A stretch of DNA of 64,000 nt from Actinoallomurus spadix (lineage in GTDB: Bacteria > Actinomycetota > Actinomycetes > Streptosporangiales > Streptosporangiaceae), in assembly GCF_024055725.1 (NCBI RefSeq), contig NZ_JAMXMX010000004.1:248001-312000 (forward strand), written 5' to 3'. Under the pieces are notes generated by a model. The model saw only the letters and a list, made by a program, of their open reading frames with translations, did not search any database and had not been told where the DNA came from. Shown here one piece after another: positions 44,979 through 52,900 of the stretch (the stretch's first letter is position 1; every line of letters begins with the position of its first letter). Position numbers and translations under genes: made by a program.

Positions 44979-46268
44979 GTGACCAGGACACCGGCGAAGC
45001 GGCGGTCACTTTGGCGGCACCGGGACTTCCTCCTGCTGTGGGGCGGCCAGACGGTCAGTGACGTCGGCTCGGCGGTCACGGTCCTGGCGTTGCCGCTGAT
45101 CGCGGTATCCGTGCTCGGCGCGTCGACGTTCGAGGTCGGCGTGCTGTCGGCATCGGGCACGGTGGCGTACCTGCTCGTGGCCCTGCCCGCGGGCGCGCTC
45201 GTGGACCGGACCGTCAAGCACCGCCTGATGATCTGGAGCAACGCGGGTCGCGCGGTGGTGCTCGCCGGGGTGCCCTTCGCGGCGATCCTCGGCCATCTGA
45301 GCATGCCGCAGCTTTACGTGACCGCGCTGATCGCGGGCATCCTGACAGCCGTATTCGAGATCGCCTACCAGAGCTACCTGCCGATCCTGTTACGGCGCGA
45401 TCAGCTCGTCGAGGGCAACGGCAAGATCGGCATCACGAACTCGCTGTCAGATGTCGTCGGCCCGAGCCTCGCGGGCGGGCTGGTGTCGCTGCTGGGCTCG
45501 GCGGCGTACGCGGTGACGGCCGACTGCGTGTCGTTCGTGGTCAGCATCGTGTCACTTGTGTTGATCCGCGCCCCGGACCCCCCGCCGCGCGCCGGGGGGC
45601 CGCGCAAGACGATCGGCAAGCAGATCGCGGAGGGCTTCCGCTACGTGGCGGGGCACAGCGTCCTGCGCCGTGTGGCCGCCTGTGCCACCGTGTCCAGCCT
45701 GTTCAACATGACGCTGACGACCGTGCTGGTGGTGTTCCTCGCCCGCACGCTGCATGCTCACGCCGAGACCATCGGTCTCGTGCTCGGCCTCGGCAGCGCC
45801 GGCGGTGTCGCCGGCGCCTTCGCCGTCGGGCCGCTTTCGCAGCTGATCGGCTCCGCCAGGATGTTCTGGGCGGGCAAGCTGTTCCTTGGTGGCTTCGCGC
45901 TGCTGATCCCGTTCGCCGGCCCCCGCTGGGGCATGGTCCTTGTGTCGGCCGGGCTGTGCGCGACGACCGCCGGCGTCGTGATGTTCAACGTCTCCCAGGT
46001 CAGCTACCGGCAGGCCGTATGCCCCCCGGAACTGCTCGGGCGCATGAACGCCACCATGCGCTGGGCGATCCGGGGCGCCAAGCCGATCGGCGGCCTGCTC
46101 GGCGGCGTACTCGGTGATTGGATCGGCCTGCGAGAGACCCTGTTCATGGCGGCACTCGGCTCATGGCTGGCGGTGCTGTTCATCGTGCTCTCCCCGATCC
46201 GTCGCCTACGCGACATCCCGGTCCACGAGGCGTACGCGAAGAAAGCACCGCAACCCGCGGCGCCATGA
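44979..46268 (+). CDS. MFS transporter
   Basis: 429 residues from GTG 44979 behind GAGGGG. Twelve hydrophobic segments are expected; visible are FLLLWGGQTVSDVGSAVTVLALPLIAV, VAYLLVALPAGALVDR with the loop-2/3 basic motif (DRTVKHRLMI), and VVFLARTLHAHAETIGLVLGLGSAGGV. It is closest in pattern to the MFS_3/enterobactin-type exporters. It probably exports the product of the upstream ATP-grasp enzyme. Confidence 0.9.
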   Translation: MTRTPAKRRSLWRHRDFLLLWGGQTVSDVGSAVTVLALPLIAVSVLGASTFEVGVLSASGTVAYLLVALPAGALVDRTVKHRLMIWSNAGRAVVLAGVPFAAILGHLSMPQLYVTALIAGILTAVFEIAYQSYLPILLRRDQLVEGNGKIGITNSLSDVVGPSLAGGLVSLLGSAAYAVTADCVSFVVSIVSLVLIRAPDPPPRAGGPRKTIGKQIAEGFRYVAGHSVLRRVAACATVSSLFNMTLTTVLVVFLARTLHAHAETIGLVLGLGSAGGVAGAFAVGPLSQLIGSARMFWAGKLFLGGFALLIPFAGPRWGMVLVSAGLCATTAGVVMFNVSQVSYRQAVCPPELLGRMNATMRWAIRGAKPIGGLLGGVLGDWIGLRETLFMAALGSWLAVLFIVLSPIRRLRDIPVHEAYAKKAPQPAAP

Positions 46269-46659
46269 CGTCCGGCGTGTTCTCCCACGCTCCGGCCGCG
46301 GTCCCCGGCAGCTACGGCGTCCAAGGCATCTACGCCACCGGCCGGGCCGGTAGCGGCTCGTCGACTTCGCTGCACGCCGGCGGCAGGTCGCGTTGGAGGC
46401 TGTCCCCTCAGGAGGTACAAAGTCGCCGCTGGCGGGACACCCGCCCGCCTACATGCACTGGTTCGGTTACGGAGACCTCGACACAGTCCGGCCCATCGCC
46501 GCTGTAGGAGCTCTTACGCCAGATGCCGTTCTGGTTCAAACCTTGAGCCGGCGTCATCGATGCCTCGTCCTTGCGTTCAGTCTCGTCTTCCGCTGGCCAA
46601 CTGCTTGAGCATGATCAGCGAATCGTCTGGACTCAACGCTATAGCGCGTACATGGTCGA
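46269..46659. other. Degenerate stretch, no intact gene
   Basis: An ATGA-overlapping 80-codon frame starts at 46265, but its composition is not protein-like. Another frame near 46393-46510 reads EAVPSGGTKSPLAGHPPAYMHWFGYGDLDTV without a good start and may be a gene remnant. Nothing can be assigned. Confidence 0.4.
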
Positions 46660-46950
46660 AGCAGGATCTGGAGGGTGACGTTGGGGAGTTCGCCCAGCTC
46701 GATGAGCTGCTCGTACTGCGCACGCATGATCTCTGGTGATCCGATGCTCCGTTCCAGCACGGCCTGGTCCATCACGTTCCACAGCTCCAGCGGCCTCTCC
46801 CTGTGGCGTACGCGCTGACGCGCCAGGCGCACCTCGACCCGCCTTTCGATCTCGGCGGGCGGGTAGAGCGGCATGAGAGCCGAGCGGATGACCTCGCGGG
46901 CGTAGTCGGCTGTCTGCAACAGGCCTGTAGCAAGCCTGCTTCGCAGCCTC
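46660..46950 (-). pseudogene. DUF5753 remnant of an XRE regulator
   Basis: The minus strand encodes about 97 residues: RLATGLLQTADYAREVIRSALMPLYPPAEIERRVEVRLARQ and ELWNVMDQAVLERSIGSPEIMRAQYEQLIELGELPNVTLQILL. This is the middle of a DUF5753 domain with its normal GLLQT motif. The N-terminal HTH is missing, cut where the NmrA-like gene's promoter begins (about 46947). The C-terminus loses homology after LQILLRP. It is therefore a broken paralogue of the regulator type at 42496-43314. Confidence 0.75.
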
Positions 46951-46973
46951 ACATTTCTCCGGCCTGCGTCGTC
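46947..46973 (+). promoter_or_regulatory. ECF41-type promoter of the NmrA-like gene
   Basis: CCTCACA (46947-46953), 16 nt, CGTC (46970-46973). The published ECF41 target consensus is TGTCACA, 16 nt, CGTC, so the spacing and CGTC are exact and 5 of 7 bases of the -35 match. It lies 45 bp before the start codon at 47019. Confidence 0.6.
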
Positions 46974-47018
46974 ATGTTGGTGAGGGCAGCGACTGGCGCC
47001 CCGGAGCGGAGTGAGGAA

Positions 47019-47753
47019 ATGAAGGTTTTCATCGCTGGTGGGCGCGGCCGTGTCGGGTCCCGCCTCGCTGACAACTTGGAGGCCAAGGGCATCGAGGTGG
47101 TCTCGGGAGGACTTGAGGACGGGATCGACGTGATCTCGGGCAAGGGGCTCGCCGAGGCTCTCGTCGGAGTCGACACCATCGTGAACGTCCTCAACACCCC
47201 CCGGTTTGATGCGGAGGGGGCAATCTCGTTCTTCGAGGGAGCGATCAACAACCTGACTGCGGAGGGCAAGCGGGCAGGTGTGCGTCATCACATCGTGCTC
47301 TCCATTGTCGGCGTCGGGGAAGGAGACGCATCTGAGATCGGGTACTACCTCGGTAAGGTGGCGCAGGAGAAGGCCGTGCGATCCGCTTCGATCCCCGCCA
47401 CCATCATCCGGGCCACCCAGTTCCAGAGCTACATTCCTGTCCTCATTGACCAGCACACCATGGACGGAAAGGTTTTCGCTCCGAGGTCATTCATCCAGCC
47501 CGTCGAGCTGGACGAAGTCATCGAGCTGCTCGCCGAGGCTGTCACGACGCTGGAGCCGGGGAGTGTGGTCGAGATCGCTGGACCTGACCGGTTCTACCAC
47601 GACGACCTCTTCCGTGCCACTCTGGCCGATCGCGGAGACGATCGTGAGGTTGTGACCGTGGACGGACAGGAGCCCCTCGATGCCATGGTTCCGCGCGGCG
47701 CGTACCGGACAGGCACCGTGCGGTACCCGATTGCAGGGATCCCCACTGCCTGA
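47019..47753 (+). CDS. NmrA-like NAD(P)-binding oxidoreductase, ECF41 partner
   Basis: 244 residues, ATG 47019 behind GTGAGG. Atypical-SDR Rossmann motif GGRGRVGSRL follows MKVFIAG. NmrA-like body: VDTIVNVLNTPRFDA, GVRHHIVLSIVGVGEGDASEIGYYLGKVAQEKAVR (with YxxxK), TIIRATQFQSY. An ECF41-like promoter precedes it and an ECF41 sigma factor follows after 83 bp, the standard ECF41 arrangement. Substrate unknown. Confidence 0.88.
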   Translation: MKVFIAGGRGRVGSRLADNLEAKGIEVVSGGLEDGIDVISGKGLAEALVGVDTIVNVLNTPRFDAEGAISFFEGAINNLTAEGKRAGVRHHIVLSIVGVGEGDASEIGYYLGKVAQEKAVRSASIPATIIRATQFQSYIPVLIDQHTMDGKVFAPRSFIQPVELDEVIELLAEAVTTLEPGSVVEIAGPDRFYHDDLFRATLADRGDDREVVTVDGQEPLDAMVPRGAYRTGTVRYPIAGIPTA

Positions 47754-47836
47754 ATGCGATAGTGGAGAGAGGCGGGAACGTCTGACCGCCAGGCAATAGG
47801 TTAGGCGTGCCGCGCTCCAATGGGAAAGGGTACCCC

Positions 47837-48805
47837 ATGCCGGAAGATCTTCCTCTCGAATCCGCGGAGTTCGGAAAAGCCGAGCGTGATGAATCACGTG
47901 CTCTCGATTCGATCATGGCGGAGCGGCATCGTCTGCTGTCGCTAGCCTTTCGCATGATGGGCACCCTGGCCGATGCCGAGGACGTCGTGCAAGAGACATA
48001 TATGAGGTGGTACCGCCTTGAGCCCGAGAAACGCGACGAGATTGCCGCGCCTGCAGCATGGCTGATTCGAGTTGCGAGCCGCATCTCACTCGACCTGCTG
48101 GGTTCCGCGCGGGCGCGACGGGAGACGTACGTCGGGCAATGGCTGCCGGAGCCAGTTCCAGCTGACCTCTTCGCAGACACAGCCATTGCGCCGCTGAACT
48201 CCAGTCATCTCGCTGCTGATCCGCTCGAACGTGTCACCCTCGATGATGCCGTCAGCATGGCATTGCTGACGGTCCTCGAGGCCATGACCCCAGCAGAGCG
48301 AGTGACGTTCGTGCTGCATGATGTGTTCGGCGTCCCGTTTGACGAGATTGCTGGTGTCGTAGGTCGTTCAGCAGCAGCAGCAGCAAGGCAATTGGCAACG
48401 TCCGCACGCCGCCACGTTCGACGAGGAAGACGCGCACAGGTTTCTCCCCACCAGCATGATGAGGTTGTTCGAGCATTCCGTGGTGCAACTGTCAGAGGGG
48501 ACATCGAGGGCCTGCTCCGCGTGTTGGCTCCAGACGTCGAACTACGAGTAGACGGCGGCGGCTTCGTCAATGCCGCACCTCGGGTCATCCGTGGGTCGGA
48601 TCATGTAGCCCGGTGGTTCATGGGAGTGATGCGCAAGCAGCCCGCCCTCCGTCTTGAGCGACGCGACACAGCTGACGGTCTCGGATACATTCTTCGAAGT
48701 GAGGGGCGTCGATACGGAATGGTTACCTTTGACGTCAGTGATGAAGGCGTCACGAACGTGTGGCTGATGCTGAATCCAATGAAGCTAACAAATTGGTCAC
48801 TCTGA
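47837..48805 (+). CDS. Second ECF41-family sigma factor
   Basis: 322 residues. ATG 47837 is preferred over GTG 47807. Sigma2 (LSLAFRMMGTLADAEDVVQETYMRWYR) and sigma4 (ERVTFVLHDVFGVPFDEIAGVVG) are followed by a SnoaL-like extension with VDGGGFVN and a C-terminal NPMKL, a variant of the family motif NPDKL. More AT in third positions than the sigma factor at 5278-6219, and lying in the island, it is probably acquired. Its last codons overlap the start of the transposase remnant. Confidence 0.88.
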   Translation: MPEDLPLESAEFGKAERDESRALDSIMAERHRLLSLAFRMMGTLADAEDVVQETYMRWYRLEPEKRDEIAAPAAWLIRVASRISLDLLGSARARRETYVGQWLPEPVPADLFADTAIAPLNSSHLAADPLERVTLDDAVSMALLTVLEAMTPAERVTFVLHDVFGVPFDEIAGVVGRSAAAAARQLATSARRHVRRGRRAQVSPHQHDEVVRAFRGATVRGDIEGLLRVLAPDVELRVDGGGFVNAAPRVIRGSDHVARWFMGVMRKQPALRLERRDTADGLGYILRSEGRRYGMVTFDVSDEGVTNVWLMLNPMKLTNWSL

Positions 48806-49468
48806 TCGTTTTAGAGTGGTTTGAGCTGCGGATCTTGTACTCGACCGTCATGTACGTGCTGCGGACGGGTGTCGCCTGGCGCGATGTCCCCGCGGAGACC
48901 GTGGGCCGCTCCGGGGTGACGGCCTGGCGTCGGCTGCGGGACTGGACCGAGGCCGGTGTCTGACCCCGCCTACATGTCGTCTTGCTGGACGAGTTGCGCC
49001 GCGCCGGCCTGCTGGACCTCGACGACTGCGCGGTGGACGGCTCGCACATTCGGGCGCTCAAAGGGGGGATTGCACCGGCCCCTCGCCCGTTGACCGGGGC
49101 CGCCCCGGCTCCAAGCACCATCTGATCGTCGACCGTCACGGAATCCCGCTCGCCGTCACGCTCACCGGCGGCAACCGGCACGACGTCACCCAGCTTCTGC
49201 CACTGCCGGACACGGTCCCACCGATCCGGGGTCTGCGCGGACGTCCCCGCCGCAAGCCCCGGCGTCTGCACGCCGACCGGGGCTACGACTTCGACAAGTA
49301 CCGCCGCCTGCTGTGGAAGCGCGGCATCAAGCCCATGATCGCCCGACGCGGTGTCGCCCACGGCTCAGGACTGGGCAAGGTGCGTTGGGTGGTCGAGCGC
49401 GCCTTCGCCTGACTGCACCAGTTCAAACGACTCCGCACCCGCTACGAACGACGCGCCGACCTCCACCA
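48790..49468 (+). pseudogene. IS5-type transposase remnant
   Basis: Residues typical of IS5/IS427-like transposases are spread over several frames: VLRTGVAWRDVPAETVGRSGVTAWRRLRDWTEAGV, then a stop; LDDCAVDGSHIRALKGG, then a frame change; LIVDRHGIPLAVTLTGGNRHDVTQLLPL; LHADRGYDFDKYRRLLWKRGIKPMIARRGVAHG; GKVRWVVERAFA, a stop, then LHQFKRLRTRYERRADLHH. The N-terminus is missing. At least two in-frame TGA codons and one frameshift make it inactive. The right end abuts the copied gene start at 49468. I could not define terminal inverted repeats. Confidence 0.82.
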
Positions 49469-49550
49469 CGAACCACCGGCCTTCACGACGTAGTGCGCAC
49501 GAGATCCCATGGACTCCATGTAATCATATGGTCACGCAAAGAAAGGTCGT
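49468..49550 (-). pseudogene. Truncated copy of the 5' end of the 40606-41298 gene
   Basis: The minus strand reads MGSRAHYVVKAGGSW, then departs into transposase sequence and stops. The 15 codons and about 40 bp upstream match 41258-41345 with only scattered changes. It is a second copy of this gene whose body was lost when the IS element arrived. The flanking 49551-49704 holds nothing that I recognise. Confidence 0.72.
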
Positions 49551-49704
49551 ATTGGTGGGTGGCCTACCACAGAACGGCGTGAGCAGTACGCTGCCCGATC
49601 CTGGTCACCCATGCCTTCCATGGCCGCCTAGATCTGGACTCGTGTCCAGACGATGCGTTCAACAGGTTCGGTAGACGGCGCTCTGACTGGGCAAGGATCA
49701 CGTC

Positions 49705-49872
49705 ATGACGGGACAGGAACACTACGACGCGGCCGAACGCCTACTGGCCTCCGCCCGCGAACTGGACACCGACGAACCCGAACAGCAACAGGCCAGCCGA
49801 CGGTTGCACGCCGAAGCCCAGGTCCATGCCACGCTCGCCGTCGCCGACTACATCCGCAACCAGAAGATTTAA
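49705..49872 (+). CDS. Short hypothetical protein
   Basis: 55 residues, ATG 49705 with AGGA 8 nt before, stop TAA 49870-49872. Highly charged and helical (EHYDAAERLLASARELDTDEPEQQQASRRLHAEAQVHATLAVADYIRNQKI), probably one or two amphipathic helices. No known domain. It may belong to the island, next to the IS remnant. Convergent with the radical SAM operon, 27 bp away. Confidence 0.6.
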   Translation: MTGQEHYDAAERLLASARELDTDEPEQQQASRRLHAEAQVHATLAVADYIRNQKI

Positions 49873-49899
49873 GGACCGGTTCAGACCTCTAACGGCCGG

Positions 49900-50790
49900 T
49901 CAGGCGGACGTGAGGGGTGCCGCGCCCATAGGGTGCGGCACCCGCCACGGGCCGGCCGGGATCCGTTCGAGGACGCCGCCGGCGAAGACGTCGTACAGAC
50001 CGAGCGGCTCGAGGTGGACGTAGCCGATGTGGCAGTCGCAGACCGGGAGCGGGCAGGGGCGGGAACGCAGCGCGCCGCGGAACGATCCGTCGTAGAGGTT
50101 GCCGAGGACCTCCGGCACGAAGTGGCAGCGGCGCACGGTCCCGTCGCCGTCGACGGAGACCACGCTGTCCCCCGTCCGGCAGGGCAGGCCCCGGCTGGCG
50201 TGGGGGTGCCGGCTGTAGGCGAAGAGCGGGTCGATGGCGGTCCACTCGGCGGCCTCGGCATCGGAGTAGGCGTGCCCTTCGGCGGCGTTGACCCACAGGT
50301 AGGTCTCCGGCGGCAGGTCGGCGCGCAGCCGGCGGGCGTGCGGCAGGTGCTCGGGCAGCCCGACGACGCCCACGCTGTGCCGTACGTTCCGGTCGGCGAG
50401 CTCCCGGCACTTGCCGAGGAACCGTTCGTACGGCACCTGGCCGGGGTGGTACGTCGCCCACAGCGCGAGCCGGGACAAGTCCGCGGCGGCGGTCCAGTCC
50501 AGGCGGGCGCTGAGATTGGTCTGAATCGCGACGCGCTCCACGTGCGGCAGGTGGCTGAGCTCGGTCAGCGCCCGGCGGTACCAGGACCGGACGAGTCCCT
50601 CGCCCCAGGGCGTGAACAGGACCGAGACGCCGTGGGACTGCGCCGCCACCCAGGCGGTGAAGCGTTCGAGGGCGGCGCGGTCCGCGCGCAGCTGTTCCGG
50701 GGTGTCGCGCCGCTTGGCGAACGGGCAGTACGGGCAGTCGTAGTCGCAGCTCGCGAGCGGACCGCGATACAGGATCGTCAGGTGGTCCAT
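49900..50790 (-). CDS. STM4011-family radical SAM protein
   Basis: 296 residues, ATG 50790, overlapping the upstream gene by one base. The radical SAM cluster motif CDYDCPYC (CxxxCxxC) lies at residues about 15-22. A C-terminal Cys-rich segment (CRTGDS...RRCHF...CPLPVCDCHIGYVHL) suggests an auxiliary iron-sulfur site of SPASM/twitch type. It is the last gene of a five-gene set, STM4015-STM4014-STM4013-STM4012-STM4011. The reaction is unknown. Confidence 0.9.
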   Translation of the reverse strand: MDHLTILYRGPLASCDYDCPYCPFAKRRDTPEQLRADRAALERFTAWVAAQSHGVSVLFTPWGEGLVRSWYRRALTELSHLPHVERVAIQTNLSARLDWTAAADLSRLALWATYHPGQVPYERFLGKCRELADRNVRHSVGVVGLPEHLPHARRLRADLPPETYLWVNAAEGHAYSDAEAAEWTAIDPLFAYSRHPHASRGLPCRTGDSVVSVDGDGTVRRCHFVPEVLGNLYDGSFRGALRSRPCPLPVCDCHIGYVHLEPLGLYDVFAGGVLERIPAGPWRVPHPMGAAPLTSA

Positions 50791-52115
50791 CAGCGCGCCT
50801 CGTAGGTGTCCATGAGCGCCCGCACGCTCGGTGAGAACAGTGCCGGGCCGATCGCGTCGGAGTGGGCCAGGCCGTCCGGGGTGAGCCGGACGACTTCGCG
50901 CCGGTCCTCCTCCAGCCACCCCCGGTCCGCCAGGGCCGCCAGGTCGGGGGCGAAGTCGGCGTCCGGGTCCGTGCCGAATCGCCGCCGGTAGTCCGCCCGC
51001 CGCAGACCGGACGCCTGCAGCAGCGACTGGAGGAGATGACGGCGGCGCCGCTCGTCGTCGTCCAGCGCGAAGCCGACGCGGGCGTCCCCGAAGTCGCGGG
51101 TCTGGACGTACTCGCCGATGATGCCGCGTACGGCGCTCGCCGCGACGGCGTACTCGAATGAGTAGTGCAGTTGCTCGGTGTACGACCGGGCGCCGCAGCC
51201 TAGGCCGACCATGCCGTCGGTCTGGCAGCAGTATGTGGTGCCGCCGCCGTTCGTTCCGGCGGCCGGCCGCCGGAACATGCGCATGGACACCTGTTCGTAG
51301 CCGAGCCCGAGCAGGTGGTCGCGGCCGATCCGGTAGAGCTCCAGCCGCTGGTCGTCCCAGCTCCTCCCCTGCCGGCCGAGCCCGGTGAGCGGCCGGACGT
51401 ACAACGGGTAGAGGTACAGCTCCTCCGGCTCCCAGGACAGCGCCGCGTCGAGCGAGTGGAGCCAGGACGCGGGGCTCTGGCCGTCGATGCCGTAGATCAG
51501 GTCGATGTTGAGCGTGTCGAAGCCGACGGCGCGGATGCGGTCCAGCGCCGCCTCGACCTCGGCGCGCTTCTGCGGGCGTACGGCGGCGCGCGCCTCGGCG
51601 TCGACGAAGCTCTGCACCCCGATCGAGACGCGGGTGGCACCACGTTCGGCGAGCACCGTCAGCCGGTCGGTGGTGGCGGTCGCCGGGGACGTCTCGACGC
51701 TCAGCGGGATGTCCGTGAGGTCCGCGAACCGCCCGGCGAGGTCGCAGAGGCGTTCGAGCTCCGCCGCCGTCAGATAGGTGGGCGTGCCGCCGCCGAACGC
51801 GGCGGTGGCGAACGACGCCTCGCCCAGCGCGTCGCGTACGGCGCCGGCCTGGCGCTCCAGCGCGTCCAGGTAGGCGGTCGTCAACTCCTCGGGCGCGCCC
51901 GTACGCGTGAACAGGTTGCAGAAGCCGCAGCGCATCTCGCAGAACGGCACGTGCAGGTAGAGGAACAGCGCGTCGCGCCGCTCGGCCGCCCAGACGTCGG
52001 ACAGCCGGGGGCGCGGGGTGAGCGGCCGGTAGGCCGTCTTGTGCGGGTACGCGTAGACGTATCCCTGGTACGGGCGGGTCAGGTCGGGGGCCGCGGCCAT
52101 GCTCGGCGAGGTCAT
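50790..52115 (-). CDS. STM4012-family radical SAM protein (HemN/HemW-like)
   Basis: 441 residues, ATG 52115 inside an ATGA overlap. It is a HemN-like radical SAM protein with LYLHVPFCEMRCGFCNLF (CxxxCxxC) and AAFGGGTPTYL, the SAM-binding GGTP. The HemN-like C-terminal domain resembles coproporphyrinogen enzymes, but the cassette context makes haem synthesis unlikely. It works with the other four products in an uncharacterised pathway. Confidence 0.9.
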   Translation of the reverse strand: MTSPSMAAAPDLTRPYQGYVYAYPHKTAYRPLTPRPRLSDVWAAERRDALFLYLHVPFCEMRCGFCNLFTRTGAPEELTTAYLDALERQAGAVRDALGEASFATAAFGGGTPTYLTAAELERLCDLAGRFADLTDIPLSVETSPATATTDRLTVLAERGATRVSIGVQSFVDAEARAAVRPQKRAEVEAALDRIRAVGFDTLNIDLIYGIDGQSPASWLHSLDAALSWEPEELYLYPLYVRPLTGLGRQGRSWDDQRLELYRIGRDHLLGLGYEQVSMRMFRRPAAGTNGGGTTYCCQTDGMVGLGCGARSYTEQLHYSFEYAVAASAVRGIIGEYVQTRDFGDARVGFALDDDERRRRHLLQSLLQASGLRRADYRRRFGTDPDADFAPDLAALADRGWLEEDRREVVRLTPDGLAHSDAIGPALFSPSVRALMDTYEAR

Positions 52116-52900
52116 GTCAGCAGGAACTCCGCGTAGGGCACGGTCCACACGATCTCATGACCGATCCGGTGGCCCGTATGGCCGTCCTCGCCGTACGCCG
52201 TGCCGTGGTCGGAGCAGATGATGACGAGGCAGGGACGGCGCATCAGGGCGAACAGGCCGCCGATGTGCCGGTCGACGTACTCGAGGGCAGCGGCGTGGCT
52301 GGCCCGCGAGTCCTCTCCGCGCGCCGCGCCGGCCGCGTAGAACCAGTTCGGCTGGTGCAGCGCGGACACGTTGACCAGCATGAACAGCCGCCGGTCGGCC
52401 GGGAGGCCCGCGACCACGCGCTCGGCGCGGGCGATCTGGTGCTCCAGCGAACTCGGGTCGGTCACGCCGAACTCCGGCTCCCAGTGGCTCTCGGCGAACA
52501 GTCCGGGCAGCGCCGAGCCGAGCGGGCCCCGCTTGTTGAAGAACCCCACGCCGCCGATGCAGACCGTGTGGTATCCGGCCTGGGCCAGCCCGGCCGGCAG
52601 GTCCGCGGTGTCGAACACCCACGTGCCGGGCGCCGTCGTCTCGCTGCCGGCGAACTCGGCCGCGAAGAGCCGTGGGTGCGGACCGGGCCGGGCCGGGGTC
52701 GGCAGAAAGCCCGCGAGGAAGGCCGCGTGCGCCGCGTAGGTGAAGCTGCCCGGCGTGTGCCGCCGCTCCCACCTGCCGTCCGGCAGCACCGCCTTCAGGG
52801 TGGGCGTGCGCCCGGCCGCCATCGACTCGGCCGCGACGTCGTACCGGAGCGTGTCGAGGGTGACCAGCAGCAGGTCGTGGGTGCCCACGATGGCGTTCAT
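52112..52900 (-). CDS. STM4013/SEN3800-family sulfatase-like hydrolase
   Basis: 262 residues, ATG 52900, overlapping STM4014 and STM4012 by 4 nt each. It is an alkaline-phosphatase-superfamily metal hydrolase: DLLLVTLDTLRYDVA (metal Asp, nucleophile Thr position) and IICSDHGTAYGEDGHTGH (Asp-His metal ligands). No CxPxR sulfatase motif is seen, so a phosphoester or phosphoramidate hydrolase is as likely as a sulfatase. No signal peptide, hence cytosolic. Confidence 0.9.
   Translation of the reverse strand: MNAIVGTHDLLLVTLDTLRYDVAAESMAAGRTPTLKAVLPDGRWERRHTPGSFTYAAHAAFLAGFLPTPARPGPHPRLFAAEFAGSETTAPGTWVFDTADLPAGLAQAGYHTVCIGGVGFFNKRGPLGSALPGLFAESHWEPEFGVTDPSSLEHQIARAERVVAGLPADRRLFMLVNVSALHQPNWFYAAGAARGEDSRASHAAALEYVDRHIGGLFALMRRPCLVIICSDHGTAYGEDGHTGHRIGHEIVWTVPYAEFLLT

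Noticed and set aside
46265-46507. 80-codon frame overlapping the MFS stop by ATGA
   Set aside because: Low-complexity, Arg/Ser/Gly-rich product with no domain and no ribosome site of its own. The overlap alone is not enough.
47807-47836. Upstream GTG start for the second ECF41 factor
   Set aside because: The ATG at 47837 follows a purine-rich GGGAAAGGG and matches the usual N-terminal length better.
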